From: Parcubacteria group bacterium RIFCSPLOWO2_01_FULL_48_18
GTDB taxonomy: Bacteria > Patescibacteriota > Minisyncoccia > UBA6257 > WO2-01-48-18
Direction: 5' to 3'
DNA length: 51,155 bases
Assembly (NCBI GenBank): GCA_001824435.1
Contig: MHXH01000025.1
Coordinates: forward strand, 1-51,155
In this document: positions 16,890 through 24,119 of the stretch, in pieces
How the letters are laid out: each line of letters opens with the position of its first letter
How positions within the stretch are numbered: the stretch's first letter is position 1
Translations under genes and position numbers: made by a program
The notes under the pieces: generated by a model
Database searches by the model: none
What the model saw: the letters and a program-made list of their open reading frames with translations, nothing else
Told to the model about the DNA's origin: nothing

Positions 16890-18215
16890 TCATTTTCCTG
16901 ATAATTTCTTGCGGTAGAAAATCAATCCGACACCGATGGCAAGTACAAAACCGACAACAGCCAACGCCCAAAACGCTAAAGGCGTCTTTTTTTCTTTGCT
17001 TTCGCTGCTCGCCTGTTTTTGCCGCGCTTGCCACTCATCTTTCGGAGTGGCAGTCTTATAGACAAATTCGCCGCTTTTTGGAATTTCAACGCGCTTAATG
17101 GGTTTATCGTAAGACGACGAAAGAACAACGGTTTTGCCGGTTTTTTCGCTCGTCACTCTGATTGTTCCGTCGTAGATCTCATAAACGGCAACATCGGTGT
17201 CGGGATTGTACGCAACCCCAAAGTGCGTTCCTTGAACACTCCCGCTATTGTTTCCTGCCCTAATCTGCACATCAGCAGAGAATGTGCCCGGGTTGACGTC
17301 TAGGTTCATGTCGCCCAGGTGCACATCCAGAACCATCGCCGCCTTGGCCTCGGGGCGGTTCTTGATGAAGTTCTCGATCCCCACCTGGGTAAGTTCCTCG
17401 ACCTTGACCACCGCAATGCCCTCGAAATCCAGGACGAGCGTGGAATCAAAGTCGGTCTGGATGATCGACCCGTGCCGGATCTTCATACCCACGGTGGCGT
17501 CCTTCCAGTCCTTCTGGCTACGAAGCTGGAACTTCACGCTGCCGGTCAGCTCCTTGACCACGGCGTAGTCCAATCCCTTGGGCGGATGATCCCAATTAAG
17601 CTGCTCCCGTTCGCTCTCTAAAAAATCATCTTGGTAGGACGTTGCTTTTTCCGGTTTGGTGCCCGCAAGCGATTCCGTTTCTTCAATAAATTCGGCGTCA
17701 TCGACGGTATGAACGGTCTGTTCGTCTGCTGTCGGCGGGTTTGACGACTCCCCATCGCCGCCTTCCTCCTTCAAAGACTTCGTAATGGGATCTTCAACAA
17801 CATCAATATCGCGGGTATCCGATGGTGGCGGAGATGACGATTTCGAAGCATCTGGCGGGCATGTCGTTTTGGTTCGGCATTCCTGTTGGGCGGCCGAAGA
17901 GCAGGCGTTTACACAATTCATGTCAGAACCGTAGCAGGTGGCCCCCGGAGGATCGCCGGGCTGGCAAGGTTTTTCTACTACAGGACATGCCGCGCTGCAC
18001 GCGTTAAGTTCGGAAGTTTTTCCTTCCATGCAGGCGCGAAACTCATCTTCGCCGCATGCCGCGCTCGCGCCACCGGGCATTACACCCAGAATCTCTTCCG
18101 CTTGGACTGGCGCGAGTTCTAAGAATTGATTGTTCAGTACCCCGACCGCAAATGCCGCAACGAGCAGCGCGCCGAAAAATAGCGAGATTATTTTTATTGG
18201 CACATTGTTTCTCAT
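16890..18215 (-). CDS. FecR-domain exported protein with C-terminal membrane anchor (copy 1)
   Basis: 441 residues with a signal peptide or anchor (about 5-30), then a Cys-rich segment with repeated C..AC spacing (CGEDEFRACMEGKT onward) that suggests disulfides outside the cytoplasm. An acidic Ser/Pro linker follows, then a FecR-like beta domain (about 225-360, including GDMNLDVNPGTFSAD and GTIRVTSEKTGK). The C-terminus has a membrane helix with basic residues after it. It is a paralogue of the gene at 20740. Ends are near-identical, but the centre (about residues 215-320) differs, and in this copy the codons there are strikingly GC-rich. FecR domains elsewhere sense or bind at the cell surface; the partner here is unknown. 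The gene lies 32 bases after the DUF2207 stop. Confidence 0.82.
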   Translation of the reverse strand: MRNNVPIKIISLFFGALLVAAFAVGVLNNQFLELAPVQAEEILGVMPGGASAACGEDEFRACMEGKTSELNACSAACPVVEKPCQPGDPPGATCYGSDMNCVNACSSAAQQECRTKTTCPPDASKSSSPPPSDTRDIDVVEDPITKSLKEEGGDGESSNPPTADEQTVHTVDDAEFIEETESLAGTKPEKATSYQDDFLESEREQLNWDHPPKGLDYAVVKELTGSVKFQLRSQKDWKDATVGMKIRHGSIIQTDFDSTLVLDFEGIAVVKVEELTQVGIENFIKNRPEAKAAMVLDVHLGDMNLDVNPGTFSADVQIRAGNNSGSVQGTHFGVAYNPDTDVAVYEIYDGTIRVTSEKTGKTVVLSSSYDKPIKRVEIPKSGEFVYKTATPKDEWQARQKQASSESKEKKTPLAFWALAVVGFVLAIGVGLIFYRKKLSGK

Positions 18216-18247
18216 ATACAGTTATAATACTATCTAACTAAAGAATT

Positions 18248-20065
18248 TTACCAGCTTCCGCCGCCGCCTCCTCCGGATCCACCGCCGGAGGAACCTCCGC
18301 CGCCAAAACCGCTGCTTGAACTTGAAGAAGGAATACTGAGAACTTGGTTGAAGGAGCTGTTAAACAGAGCCAGGTTGCGCGCGAAAACATAACTGTCAAA
18401 ACTGGCCGCCGTCGGGTCTTCGTACCAATCCGGAGTCGCGTTATAGATGCCCTCAAACTTTTGAGCCCACTTCTCCTCAACGCCCAAAACCATCGCGTAC
18501 GGTAAAAATCTTTCAAACATTTCCGGTTGTAGTTCGGGGGCGTTAAGAATGCGAAGTTTATCTTTGTCGGTTAACTGCAAAAATTCTTTAAATCCCAAAA
18601 TTTTCCCAAGCGCAACAATTCCTTGCGGCGTGAGTTTATTGGCCAGTCGCACGAGCATTACGGAAACAACTACGACGGTTCCCGCAAATCCCGCAAACAA
18701 AACAATGAATATAAATCCAAATCCGCTTGGAAAAGTTATGAACAAAAAAGTTCCGATGAATAAAGTAGCGGTTGCAATCCATAAATACGTTTTCAATTTT
18801 TTTGACCTATCTTTTGCCGCTTGACCAAAATATCCTTTGTCGCGCAGATATTGTTCCGTGTCTTCCTGGATTTTTTTAATTTGTGCCTGAAAATCAGTTT
18901 TTTGTTCTTTCAGGTCGCTTAGCTTTACGCTGCCGCGACCCTTAAATAATAATTTAAAAATTATTTTATCCGCGGGGTGGACCAGATCAGTGCCGTCTTT
19001 GCGTTTGATAAGCTCAAAGTCTTTTTTATCTGGCCAAAACCGGATTTCCTGAACCGTGTAGCGAATTTTGATGTAACCCCTGACGGCCAAGTCCATAATG
19101 ACCGAGGAGATGTCGGTAATATCCACTCGGCGATCCAAAAGCGCGCCTATGTCAATCGGGGATAAATTATCAGGAGGATTGTATTCTGGAACTACCGGCC
19201 GACCTCGTAGCTCGCTGGGAATAATCGGTTTTGGCTTAGCGGCCTTGGCTCGCCACGCAAATAAAATCACTAGTGCAAAAATGAAGATTATGAAAAGGCC
19301 CAAAAAGATCCCAAAAATAAAATTACTACTTGAGGTTGACGTATTAGATGAAGGGTAAATTTCTTGTGAAGGAACGTAAGTATTCTGTATATATCCCAGA
19401 GGCATTCCCAGAACGAGAGTTAGACCTTCATCCGCATTGAGAGGTTGCGTCGCCCAATAATTAAGACTTGGATCGGCTTGAGTAAAAATACAATTTTTTT
19501 GAGTGTCGCCCTGCAATCCAGTAAAACAATCCATTTCGACATTTGGTATAGGCGAATCCGGTAGGGTCACTGAAGCCTTCGCGTTTTGAATCGCTACCGG
19601 CCACTGATTTCCGGTAACGTTCCAGTACAACTCTTCATGGTTATTAAATGTCCGGATGGCATTATAAACCTGGTAACTGATGATATAAGTTTTAATGCCG
19701 GCGACAAACACGTTTGGATCGCCGATTTTAATTCGTAAAACATTATTTGTAATTGAAGCGGTATATTGATAAGGCTGTCCAATTTCATTGCTTACACCGG
19801 AGACGTTGATATTCAACTGCGGCCCATTAACGGCCGTGAGAGGAATGTCTCTAAAAATTCCATGCTTCTGATTTGAGCCGAAATTGTAAATAATATTTTC
19901 GGAAACAAAAACAGAGCCGTCTTTTTGAATGGCTATGTCGGCGTTAAAATTATTTATTATTTCCGTTTCTGCCCGGACTATTTGATGAAAACCAAAAAGC
20001 GTCAGCAAAACGCCGACAATGACAAAACTCCCGATGGCATTGCTTCGCTTAATTTTCATATCCAA
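18248..20065 (-). CDS. DUF2207 membrane protein
   Basis: 605 residues. A signal helix (about 10-30) leads into a DUF2207 extracytoplasmic domain that begins ETEIINNFNADIAIQKDGS and includes HGIFRDIPL. A membrane helix lies near 250-270. A cytoplasmic part has a winged-helix-like region (LLDRRVDITDISSVIMDLA). Two further helices lie around 430-470. A low-complexity Ser/Gly tail ends in GGGGGGSW. DUF2207 proteins are typically encoded next to LemA, as here (2-bp gap to lemA), and are of uncertain function. A second start three codons in (MKIKRS) is equally possible. Confidence 0.88.
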   Translation of the reverse strand: MDMKIKRSNAIGSFVIVGVLLTLFGFHQIVRAETEIINNFNADIAIQKDGSVFVSENIIYNFGSNQKHGIFRDIPLTAVNGPQLNINVSGVSNEIGQPYQYTASITNNVLRIKIGDPNVFVAGIKTYIISYQVYNAIRTFNNHEELYWNVTGNQWPVAIQNAKASVTLPDSPIPNVEMDCFTGLQGDTQKNCIFTQADPSLNYWATQPLNADEGLTLVLGMPLGYIQNTYVPSQEIYPSSNTSTSSSNFIFGIFLGLFIIFIFALVILFAWRAKAAKPKPIIPSELRGRPVVPEYNPPDNLSPIDIGALLDRRVDITDISSVIMDLAVRGYIKIRYTVQEIRFWPDKKDFELIKRKDGTDLVHPADKIIFKLLFKGRGSVKLSDLKEQKTDFQAQIKKIQEDTEQYLRDKGYFGQAAKDRSKKLKTYLWIATATLFIGTFLFITFPSGFGFIFIVLFAGFAGTVVVVSVMLVRLANKLTPQGIVALGKILGFKEFLQLTDKDKLRILNAPELQPEMFERFLPYAMVLGVEEKWAQKFEGIYNATPDWYEDPTAASFDSYVFARNLALFNSSFNQVLSIPSSSSSSGFGGGGSSGGGSGGGGGGSW

Positions 20066-20067
20066 TC

Positions 20068-20619
20068 TTAAAACGACACTTTCGCCGCGCCCTTCTCGCT
20101 CTCGTCTGTGCCAAAAAACTCGGACTGCTTAAAGCCGAAAACTCCGGCGGCAATACTGGCCGGAAAAACTTGAACCGCGTTGTTTAATTCTCTCACCGAG
20201 GCGTTGTAATAGCGTCTTGCTGACTGGATGTCGTTTTCAAGAGAGGAAAGCTGATCCTGGAGCTTTTGAAAATTTTCCGATGCTCGTAATTGAGGATAGT
20301 TCTCAGCGACGGCAAATAGACTTTTCAAAGCGCCCGACAACATATTTTCAGCTTGGGCTTTACCGTCCACACTGCTTTGATTCATCGCGCTGGTCCTCGC
20401 CTTGGTAACGTTTTCGAGAACCGAGGCCTCGTATCCTTTGTAGCCCTTTACGGTTTCTACTAAATTCGGAACTAAATCGTAACGGCGCTTGAGCTGAACA
20501 TCTATGTCTGACCACGCGTTTTTGACACGATTTCTTTTCCCAACCAAAGAATTAAAGACCGCAATGATCCAAATGAGCAGAACTGCTCCGACTCCAATCG
20601 CTATCCACGAATAAGGCAT
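20068..20619 (-). CDS. lemA: LemA family protein
   Basis: 183 residues with an N-terminal membrane helix (about 4-24) and the LemA helical core. Signatures are KNAWSDIDVQLKRRYDLVPNL, YPQLRASENFQKLQDQL, and RRYYNASVRELNNAVQVFP. LemA proteins are membrane-anchored with an outward or periplasm-facing helical domain; the cellular role is poorly known. It is directly upstream of DUF2207 and between the two FecR-like genes, suggesting one envelope module. Confidence 0.93.
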   Translation of the reverse strand: MPYSWIAIGVGAVLLIWIIAVFNSLVGKRNRVKNAWSDIDVQLKRRYDLVPNLVETVKGYKGYEASVLENVTKARTSAMNQSSVDGKAQAENMLSGALKSLFAVAENYPQLRASENFQKLQDQLSSLENDIQSARRYYNASVRELNNAVQVFPASIAAGVFGFKQSEFFGTDESEKGAAKVSF

Positions 20620-20739
20620 GATAATTTAGGATTATTTAATCATGTTTCGACCTTATAGATATTATTACATTATCCGCATTCCGCACACAACAAGTATGTC
20701 GTGGCGGGAAAAGTTCTTGAGTGAATTTTTGAGAATCTG

Positions 20740-22053
20740 TTATTGAGAAACTCGCCTTTCCAATGATTTCCTGCGATAGAGTACCAATCCGACACCGGCA
20801 GCAAGGGCAAAACCAACAACAGCGAACGCCCAAAACGCCAAGGGCGTCTTTTTTTCTTCGCTTTCGCCGCCCGCTTGTTCCTGCCGCTTTTGCCACTCAT
20901 CCCCAGGAATAGCAGTTTTATAAACAAATTCACCGTCTTTTCCAATTTCAACGCGCTTAATAGGTTTATCGTAAGACGATGAAAGAGCGACGGTTTTGCC
21001 GGTTTTTTCGCTCGTCACTCTAATTGTTCCGTCATAGATTTCGAAAACGGCAAAATCAGCTTCGGGATCATACGCGGCTCCAAAATGGGTTCCTCGAACG
21101 CCTGTCACGATATTGCCCGCACGAATCTGCGTGTCGGCCGAGAAAGTACCCGGATTTACATCAAGGTTCATATCGCCAAGTTTAAGCTCGAGATTAGCAC
21201 CCAGGGGCCTCGGCCTGAGATCGAGTTGAACTTGACTCAATTCACCTATTGTAACTATACTACCGTCCGGCATAACGAGGGTTACTTCTGTATCAAAATC
21301 AGTCTGAATATAACCACCCGTTTCGGGAATGATGTCGCCTCCACTGACACCGATCCAATCCTTTCTGCCTTCAGTCTGAACCTCAACCCCCTTACCGTCA
21401 CCGTCAATGGCTAACACGTACACCGGCCAGTCATTACCTTTCGGAGGAGGCCGCAACGCGCGAAGTCGTTCCCATTCTTCCTTAAACGGACCTATTTTTT
21501 GTGGTTTGGTGTCCGCAAGCGATTCTGTTTCTTCAATAAATTCAGAATCGTCAACGGTGTGAACGGTCTGGTCGGGCGATAGTGTTCCTTTTATTCTTAG
21601 CGGCGCGTCTTCCATTATCTCTTGCGACGATGGCAATCCAATCATTGTTTGTGGCGGCGGGGATGACGATTTCGGAACGTCTGGCGGACAAGTCGTTTTG
21701 ATTCGGCACGTCTGTTCAGCGGCCGAAGAACAGGCATTTAAACAACCCACGTCATAACCGTAACATGTGGCCCCCGGAGGATCGCCGGGCAAGCAAGGTT
21801 TTACCCCCTGCGGACACCCCCGACCGCAGGCATTGACTTCGGAAGTTTTTCCTTCCATGCAGGCGCGGAATTCATCTTCGCCGCATGCCGCGCTCGCACC
21901 ACCGGGCATCACACCCGGAATCTCTTTTGGAATCTCTTCCGCTTGGGCTAGCGCGGATTCTAAAAATTGAATTTCCATTACCCCAACCGCAAATGCCGCG
22001 ACGAGCAACGCGGAGAAAAATAACGCGGGGGGAAATAGCGAAATCGTTTTCAT
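20740..22053 (-). CDS. FecR-domain exported protein with C-terminal membrane anchor (copy 2)
   Basis: Paralogue of the 16890 gene: signal helix, Cys-rich segment, linker, FecR-like domain (QIRAGNIVTGVRGTHFG, GTIRVTSEKTGK) and C-terminal membrane helix followed by RRKSLERR. I start at MKTISLF (ATG at 22053). The longer frame to 22068 would translate a TATAAT box that reads as the -10, leaving an almost leaderless message. Codon use is even along this copy, unlike copy 1. About 437 residues. It ends 121 bases before lemA, and probably all four genes form one transcription unit. Confidence 0.82.
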   Translation of the reverse strand: MKTISLFPPALFFSALLVAAFAVGVMEIQFLESALAQAEEIPKEIPGVMPGGASAACGEDEFRACMEGKTSEVNACGRGCPQGVKPCLPGDPPGATCYGYDVGCLNACSSAAEQTCRIKTTCPPDVPKSSSPPPQTMIGLPSSQEIMEDAPLRIKGTLSPDQTVHTVDDSEFIEETESLADTKPQKIGPFKEEWERLRALRPPPKGNDWPVYVLAIDGDGKGVEVQTEGRKDWIGVSGGDIIPETGGYIQTDFDTEVTLVMPDGSIVTIGELSQVQLDLRPRPLGANLELKLGDMNLDVNPGTFSADTQIRAGNIVTGVRGTHFGAAYDPEADFAVFEIYDGTIRVTSEKTGKTVALSSSYDKPIKRVEIGKDGEFVYKTAIPGDEWQKRQEQAGGESEEKKTPLAFWAFAVVGFALAAGVGLVLYRRKSLERRVSQ

Positions 22054-22086
22054 TGGCATATTATACACTATCGGCGGTTTTTCTAC

Positions 22087-22121
22087 GAATCCGATGCACC
22101 TCGGACTCCGAACCTATCTCA
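22087..22121. repeat. 35-bp repeat, right copy of the FecR cassette
   Basis: It matches 16820-16854 at 34 of 35 positions. In the minus sense it follows, after 3 bases, the CCA end of the tRNA 3' half at 22125. It can form an 8-bp hairpin (GAGTCCGA/TCGGATTC, with one G-U). Confidence 0.8.
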
Positions 22122-22124
22122 AGG

Positions 22125-22168
22125 TGGCTGGCGGTACAAGGTTCGAACCTGTGGCCCCTGCAATGCTT
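22125..22168 (-). other. tRNA 3' half (anticodon 3' strand, T arm, acceptor, CCA)
   Basis: The minus sense reads TGCAG, variable GGGCC, T arm ACAGG-TTCGAAC-CTTGT, acceptor ACCGCCA, discriminator G and CCA. The acceptor pairs with GGGCGGT of the 5' half at 22303-22309 at six of seven positions (G1:A72 is the mismatch). TGCAG pairs with TCGCA with one mismatch and one G-U. Confidence 0.6.
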
Positions 22169-22274
22169 ACCCCGTTAAATTCTTGGTGCGCGATGCAGGG
22201 ATTGAACCTGCGGCCTTACGGATGTGAACCGTACGCTCTACCACTGAGCTAATCGCGCATGAATCTAACGGGGT
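22169..22274. repeat. inverted repeat tightly enclosing tRNA-Val
   Basis: Arms ACCCCGTTAAATTC (22169-22182) and GAATCTAACGGGGT (22261-22274) pair over 14 bp, with one G-U in RNA. Beyond this stem, CTT/AAG and GCA/TGC pairs separated by small bulges continue into the outer tRNA halves. Confidence 0.8.
22184..22258 (-). tRNA. tRNA-Val(CAC)
   Basis: A complete 75-nt tRNA with encoded CCA. Acceptor GCGCGAT; D arm TAGCTCAGTGGTAGAGC; anticodon stem TACGG/CCGTA around TTCACAT, anticodon CAC; T arm GCAGGTTCAATCCCTGC. It lies only 1-2 bases inside a 14-bp inverted repeat and between the halves of another tRNA. Confidence 0.95.
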
Positions 22275-22310
22275 GAAAGTGCGATACCCTACCGCTGAAC
22301 TAACCGCCCC
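22273..22310 (-). other. tRNA 5' half (acceptor, D arm, anticodon loop with TTC)
   Basis: The minus sense is GGGGCGGT, TA, D arm GTTC-AGCGGTA-GGGT, A, TCGCA and CTTTCAC. The last is a typical tRNA-Glu(TTC) anticodon loop. Instead of the 3' anticodon strand it runs into the inverted repeat enclosing tRNA-Val. The corresponding 3' half is at 22125-22168. Confidence 0.6.
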
Positions 22311-22410
22311 AAAATGCTCCTCTTCTTTTATCTCTAAAACCATTGTATATCAGATTTTGTTGGCGCTCAACTCATTTTTTTATCCTCATTTTTTCTTCTC
22401 CTCAAGCGTC

Positions 22411-22439
22411 AAAGACCCGCATTTCTGCGAGTCTTTTTT
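22411..22439. terminator. terminator downstream of rplL
   Basis: AAAGACCCGCA / TGCGAGTCTTT with a short loop. The plus side ends in T6. The minus side, where rplJ-rplL transcription arrives, has a weaker T run. It probably ends the ribosomal protein transcript and shields the tRNA locus. Confidence 0.65.
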
Positions 22440-22521
22440 ATCCCTCCTTCATTTTCCTTACAAAAAAATGAAATGATTATGAGTCGGAGTGGGGTTGTAT
22501 CAAGCAAGGGGGCACCTATAA

Positions 22522-22893
22522 TCATTTCAACTCCGCCGTAGCTCCTGCTGCTTCCAATCTTTTCTTCAACTCTTCCGCCTCCTCTTTTTTCATCTCCCCT
22601 TTCACCAATTTCGGCGCGCTTTCGACAATCGCTTTCGCCTCCATCAGTCCGATACCAAGCGCATCTTTGATTACTTTAATGACCTGCACTTTCTGCCCTC
22701 CGGCTCCGGTCAACATCACGTCAAATGACGTCTTTACCTCTGCGGCATCGCCGGCTCCTCCCGCAGCAGGAACGGCTGCAACCATCGCGGCAGCAGACAC
22801 GCCGAACTTTTCTTCAAGCGCTTTCACGAATTCATTCAATTCAACAACCGTCATTGATTCAATTTTCGTTATAAGATCTTGATAGTTACTCAT
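22522..22893 (-). CDS. rplL: ribosomal protein bL12 (L7/L12)
   Basis: 123 residues of the stalk protein that recruits translation GTPases. The N-terminal dimerisation domain ([20 protein letters not shown]), Ala-rich hinge ([14 protein letters not shown]) and C-terminal domain ([30 protein letters not shown]) are complete. It lies 66 bases downstream of rplJ. The gap holds an 11-bp AGCGTTTAGGG inverted repeat. Confidence 0.97.
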   Translation of the reverse strand: MSNYQDLITKIESMTVVELNEFVKALEEKFGVSAAAMVAAVPAAGGAGDAAEVKTSFDVMLTGAGGQKVQVIKVIKDALGIGLMEAKAIVESAPKLVKGEMKKEEAEELKKRLEAAGATAELK

Positions 22894-22918
22894 GATGAGC
22901 GTTTAACGTATAGCGGTC

Positions 22919-22961
22919 AGCGTTTAGGGCATAAATTTATTCTCATAATTCCCTAAACGCT
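22919..22961. repeat. AGCGTTTAGGG inverted repeat between rplJ and rplL
   Basis: AGCGTTTAGGG (22919-22929) and CCCTAAACGCT (22951-22961) enclose an AT-rich loop. The right arm overlaps the rplJ stop codon. Further partial AGCGTTTA units lie nearby. Confidence 0.75.
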
Positions 22962-23454
22962 AAACCCTATTTTTTGCTATTTGATCGACCACATATGCCA
23001 ATTTCCGCATTGGCGATGATAAAACGTATACAAGCTGCGTAAGAAGATCTTGTCGCGGCGGCAATTTTGCCAGCGCGATGACTTCTTTGCTTTCCACCCA
23101 TTGTTTCTGCGTAAAATCAAACGCATTGAGGATTTTGAAGTTTTTCTCTTTCCTTGAAAATTCATACAGCACTTTAGCCGTAGCCGGCAGATCAGAGAGA
23201 AAAAATACCATGCCCATCGATGTTTTTACCAATTGATCCGCCGCATCAACACCTGTCTTTTTAAATGTAATCCTTACAAGCGTCCGTTTTGTCGCCTGAT
23301 AGGTCGCCCCGATTTCTTTTAATGAACGGCGCAGCCTGCGGATCGACTCGACGCCGACGCCGGTGAAATCAGTGAAAATGACGCCGTTCGATTTCTTCAA
23401 CAATTCGACGGTTTGAGAAACAATATCTTCTTTTTGCTGGCGAGTTAAAGGCAT
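22960..23454 (-). CDS. rplJ: ribosomal protein uL10
   Basis: 164 residues. Starts MPLTRQQKEDIVSQTVELL, followed by NGVIFTDFTGV and the rRNA-binding core LRRSLKEIGATYQATKRTLV. The C-terminal helix binds L12 dimers. Anchors the stalk at the L11-L10 site of 23S rRNA. The 5' leader carries an L10-binding autoregulatory structure and an attenuator; the complex represses its own operon in other bacteria. rplK and rplA are not upstream in this window. Confidence 0.96.
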   Translation of the reverse strand: MPLTRQQKEDIVSQTVELLKKSNGVIFTDFTGVGVESIRRLRRSLKEIGATYQATKRTLVRITFKKTGVDAADQLVKTSMGMVFFLSDLPATAKVLYEFSRKEKNFKILNAFDFTQKQWVESKEVIALAKLPPRQDLLTQLVYVLSSPMRKLAYVVDQIAKNRV

Positions 23455-23496
23455 AGACTAGTTTGTAGTTTGTAGCTTTTTAGTACAACCTCTTTT

Positions 23497-23525
23497 TCAA
23501 AAAAATAAAGCGGATATCTATCCGC
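23497..23525 (-). terminator. attenuator hairpin in the rplJ leader
   Basis: In the minus sense GCGGATAGATATCCGC is followed by TTTATTTTTTTG. This is a terminator between the L10-binding core and rplJ, as expected for attenuation. A further GTAAAC/GTTTAC stem (23541-23572) may be part of a competing fold. Confidence 0.75.
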
Positions 23526-23574
23526 AGCGAATCCTATTAGTAAACCATCATCTATAAGATAATAAGTTTACCGA

Positions 23575-23635
23575 ATTCCTCGGCAGGATTTATGCCTCCG
23601 CCAGCTGACGGACGACAACCTGCTGTCTGCGGATA
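23575..23635 (-). ncRNA. L10 ribosomal protein leader
   Basis: The minus sense carries the conserved core: CAGACAGCAGG near 23619-23631 and, after a variable stem, CCTGCCGAGG at 23578-23587. The variable arm between them is built from a TCCGTCAGCTGGCGGA palindrome. It lies between a TTGACA promoter and the attenuator and should bind L10-L12. Confidence 0.85.
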
Positions 23636-23642
23636 TATAATA

Positions 23643-23670
23643 AGCATATCAAATGCCAACATGATGTCAA
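23643..23670 (-). promoter_or_regulatory. rplJ-rplL promoter
   Basis: -35 TTGACA (23670-23665), a 16-bp spacer and -10 TATGCT (23648-23643). It is directly upstream of the L10 leader. Confidence 0.7.
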
Positions 23671-23754
23671 GGGTGTCGGTATATGCATGAAATTTACAGG
23701 TCCTGAAATAGTTACAGCCCCGTACAAGCATGGGGCTGTGGATACAGAGAAACC

Positions 23755-24057
23755 TTAAGAACGAGGGTTGTCTCGGACGAGCCGCAAGCCTTGTCGTCGC
23801 AAAACGTCTTGAACGGCTTCTTTTATCCAATCATCCTTCAGAGTTTCAGCGGTCACTTCCATGAGGGTATTTCCCGCCAAAATGTAGAGCGCCGGGTAGT
23901 CCGCATGACGCGTCCCCATGGTTTTCATGAGATTACCACGCTCCTCATCCTGAAGGCAATTCATGGCACCAAGAACTGCCTCTGCTACTTCCCGCGGATT
24001 TCCCCTCAACACATCCGCAGCATCGTTACGGAACATAACCACGGTGTTGAAGCCCAT
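23755..24057 (-). CDS. hypothetical protein (100 aa)
   Basis: A good AGGAGG-type ribosome site (AAGGAGGGGTCAT before ATG) supports translation. This is stronger than most genes here. The protein is soluble and alpha/beta-like. It begins GFNTVVMFRNDAADVL and contains MGTRHADYPALYILAGNTLM. No membrane segment or known motif is recognised. It lies alone between a hypothetical membrane-anchored gene and the L10 promoter. Function is unknown. Confidence 0.75.
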   Translation of the reverse strand: MGFNTVVMFRNDAADVLRGNPREVAEAVLGAMNCLQDEERGNLMKTMGTRHADYPALYILAGNTLMEVTAETLKDDWIKEAVQDVLRRQGLRLVRDNPRS

Positions 24058-24119
24058 ATGACCCCTCCTTGCTGGTTAGTGTGGTACGAACGCATACTAC
24101 GAATACCAGGTTCATCATA

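Noticed and set aside
18238-18516. Overlapping frame at the end of the DUF2207 gene
   Set aside because: It is an alternative frame of the Ser/Gly-rich tail and shows no independent start signal.
22125-22310. Group I intron in the outer tRNA
   Set aside because: No P/Q/R/S core elements are visible, and the interval is almost fully occupied by a complete tRNA-Val and its flanking stem.
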